From positions 1 through 6,696 of the forward strand of contig CAJTSN010000066.1 in NCBI GenBank assembly GCA_910578745.1: DNA of 6,696 nt. Reading direction: 5' to 3'. Under the pieces are notes generated by a model, which was given only the letters and a program-made list of their open reading frames with translations, was not told the origin of the DNA and searched no databases. Source of the DNA: an uncultured Bacilli bacterium (GTDB lineage: Bacteria; Bacillota_I; Bacilli_A; RF39; UBA660). Position 1 is the first letter of the stretch. Each line of letters starts with the position of its first letter. The position numbers and the translations under genes are program-made. Below are positions 5,918 through 6,696 of this stretch, one piece after another.

Positions 5918-6696
5918 ATGTCAAAACAAGGAATGAAGCAAAAGAAGAGGCCAATCACTTCTTCTAAAAAACGACAGACTCAACCACAAAAACGGGGAAG
6001 TTATTCACCTAGAATGCCTCAAAAAAAAGTGGTAAAGGTAAAAAGAAGAAAACTTCGTTTTGGTCGTGTATTTTTCATTCTTTTGTTTCTTTCCTTTTTT
6101 TATTGGGTTGGTTCACTTATATGGTCTATTCCAGTTCAAACCATTTTCATATCAGGAAATACAATTTTGACAGATCAACAAATTCTTGAAATAGCACATT
6201 TAGAAGAATATCCCTCTTATCTTGGTACTTCAAAGAGTAAAATTGTTCAGTCTTTAAAAGAAAATGTCTATATAAAAAATGGAAGGGTAAAAAAGAAGGG
6301 TTTTAGGGAATTTTATATCATGATTGATGAAAATACGCCTCTTTTTTTTGATGCTTCTAGAGAGAAAACGATTTTACAGGATGGAACAGAAGTCGAAGAA
6401 CAATTCAATATTCCCGTTCTTTTAAACTATGTTCCAGATACATTGTATGAGCTTTTAAAAGAAAAAATAAGTAAGTTAGATAATAGCGTATATATACGTA
6501 TTTCTGAGATGAAGTATGATCCCAATGAGGTAGATGATAAACGTTTTAGCCTGATGATGAATGATGGAAATAAGGTATATGTCACTTTAAAAACATTTGA
6601 AAAGTTGAATAATTATGTCAATATTTTAAAAGAAATTTTAACGAAATATGAAGATAAAAAAGGAACCCTATATTTAGATGAAGGGGAATATTTTAA
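5918..6696 (+). CDS. divIB: Cell division protein DivIB/FtsQ, 3' end beyond the window
   Basis: DivIB (FtsQ in Gram-negatives) is a single-pass membrane protein of the divisome; with FtsL and DivIC it forms a subcomplex that regulates septal peptidoglycan synthesis. The frame is open from ATG 5918 to the last base (259 codons plus 2 bases), so the true C-terminus is missing. The order along the protein is typical. A long, strongly basic cytoplasmic tail (1-50, rich in Lys, Arg and Gln) is followed by one hydrophobic helix at about 51-69 (VFFILLFLSFFYWVGSLIW). A POTRA domain starts at IPVQTIFISGNTILTDQQI (71-89) and runs to about 141, with its closing strand at FYIMIDENTPLFF. The beta domain then follows from about 142. 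Identification rests on this architecture plus its position after murB, as in Bacillus. AGAGGG (5907-5912) lies 5 bases before the ATG in a 12-base gap, so it belongs to the murG operon. Confidence 0.9.
   Translation, partial: MSKQGMKQKKRPITSSKKRQTQPQKRGSYSPRMPQKKVVKVKRRKLRFGRVFFILLFLSFFYWVGSLIWSIPVQTIFISGNTILTDQQILEIAHLEEYPSYLGTSKSKIVQSLKENVYIKNGRVKKKGFREFYIMIDENTPLFFDASREKTILQDGTEVEEQFNIPVLLNYVPDTLYELLKEKISKLDNSVYIRISEMKYDPNEVDDKRFSLMMNDGNKVYVTLKTFEKLNNYVNILKEILTKYEDKKGTLYLDEGEYF

Overview
The window comes from a very AT-rich, low-GC Gram-positive-type bacterium that uses the standard genetic code. Tryptophan is TGG and the stops are TAA or TAG, with no in-frame TGA, which argues against the code-4 Mollicutes. 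Shine-Dalgarno sites are strong. The gene order murG-murB-divIB is the order found in the Bacillus subtilis division/cell-wall cluster. An uncultured, possibly host-associated lineage of Bacilli (Bacillota) is the best guess; this is inference from composition, gene order and protein style, not a database match.

Layout: all six coding regions are on the + strand, in two transcription units. Positions 1-108 hold no convincing gene, but carry a perfect 9-bp hairpin (51-76) and an extended -10 promoter (79-107). Unit 1 (130-3758) holds two proteins I do not recognise, which overlap by 19 bp (130-1050 and 1032-2393). They are followed 30 bp later by a predicted membrane-anchored protein with a leucine-rich-repeat-like segment and a complete Cys-His-Asp transglutaminase-like triad (2424-3758). 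A Rho-independent terminator (3783-3812) closes this unit.

Unit 2 starts from a second extended -10 promoter (3906-3914) only 15 bases upstream of the murG start codon. It runs murG (3930-5009), murB (5012-5905) and divIB/ftsQ (5918 to beyond the window end), with gaps of 2 and 12 bases. MurG makes lipid II, MurB makes UDP-MurNAc for the same pathway, and DivIB is a membrane scaffold of the septal synthesis machinery. The unit therefore couples precursor supply to division; ftsA and ftsZ would be expected downstream by analogy with Bacillus.

The least explained part is unit 1. Two predicted cytoplasmic helical proteins are co-transcribed with an externally facing protein that has a potentially active cysteine triad, directly beside a cell-wall operon. 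No mobile element, CRISPR array, tRNA or rRNA was seen, and no gene-free stretch exceeds 300 bases.
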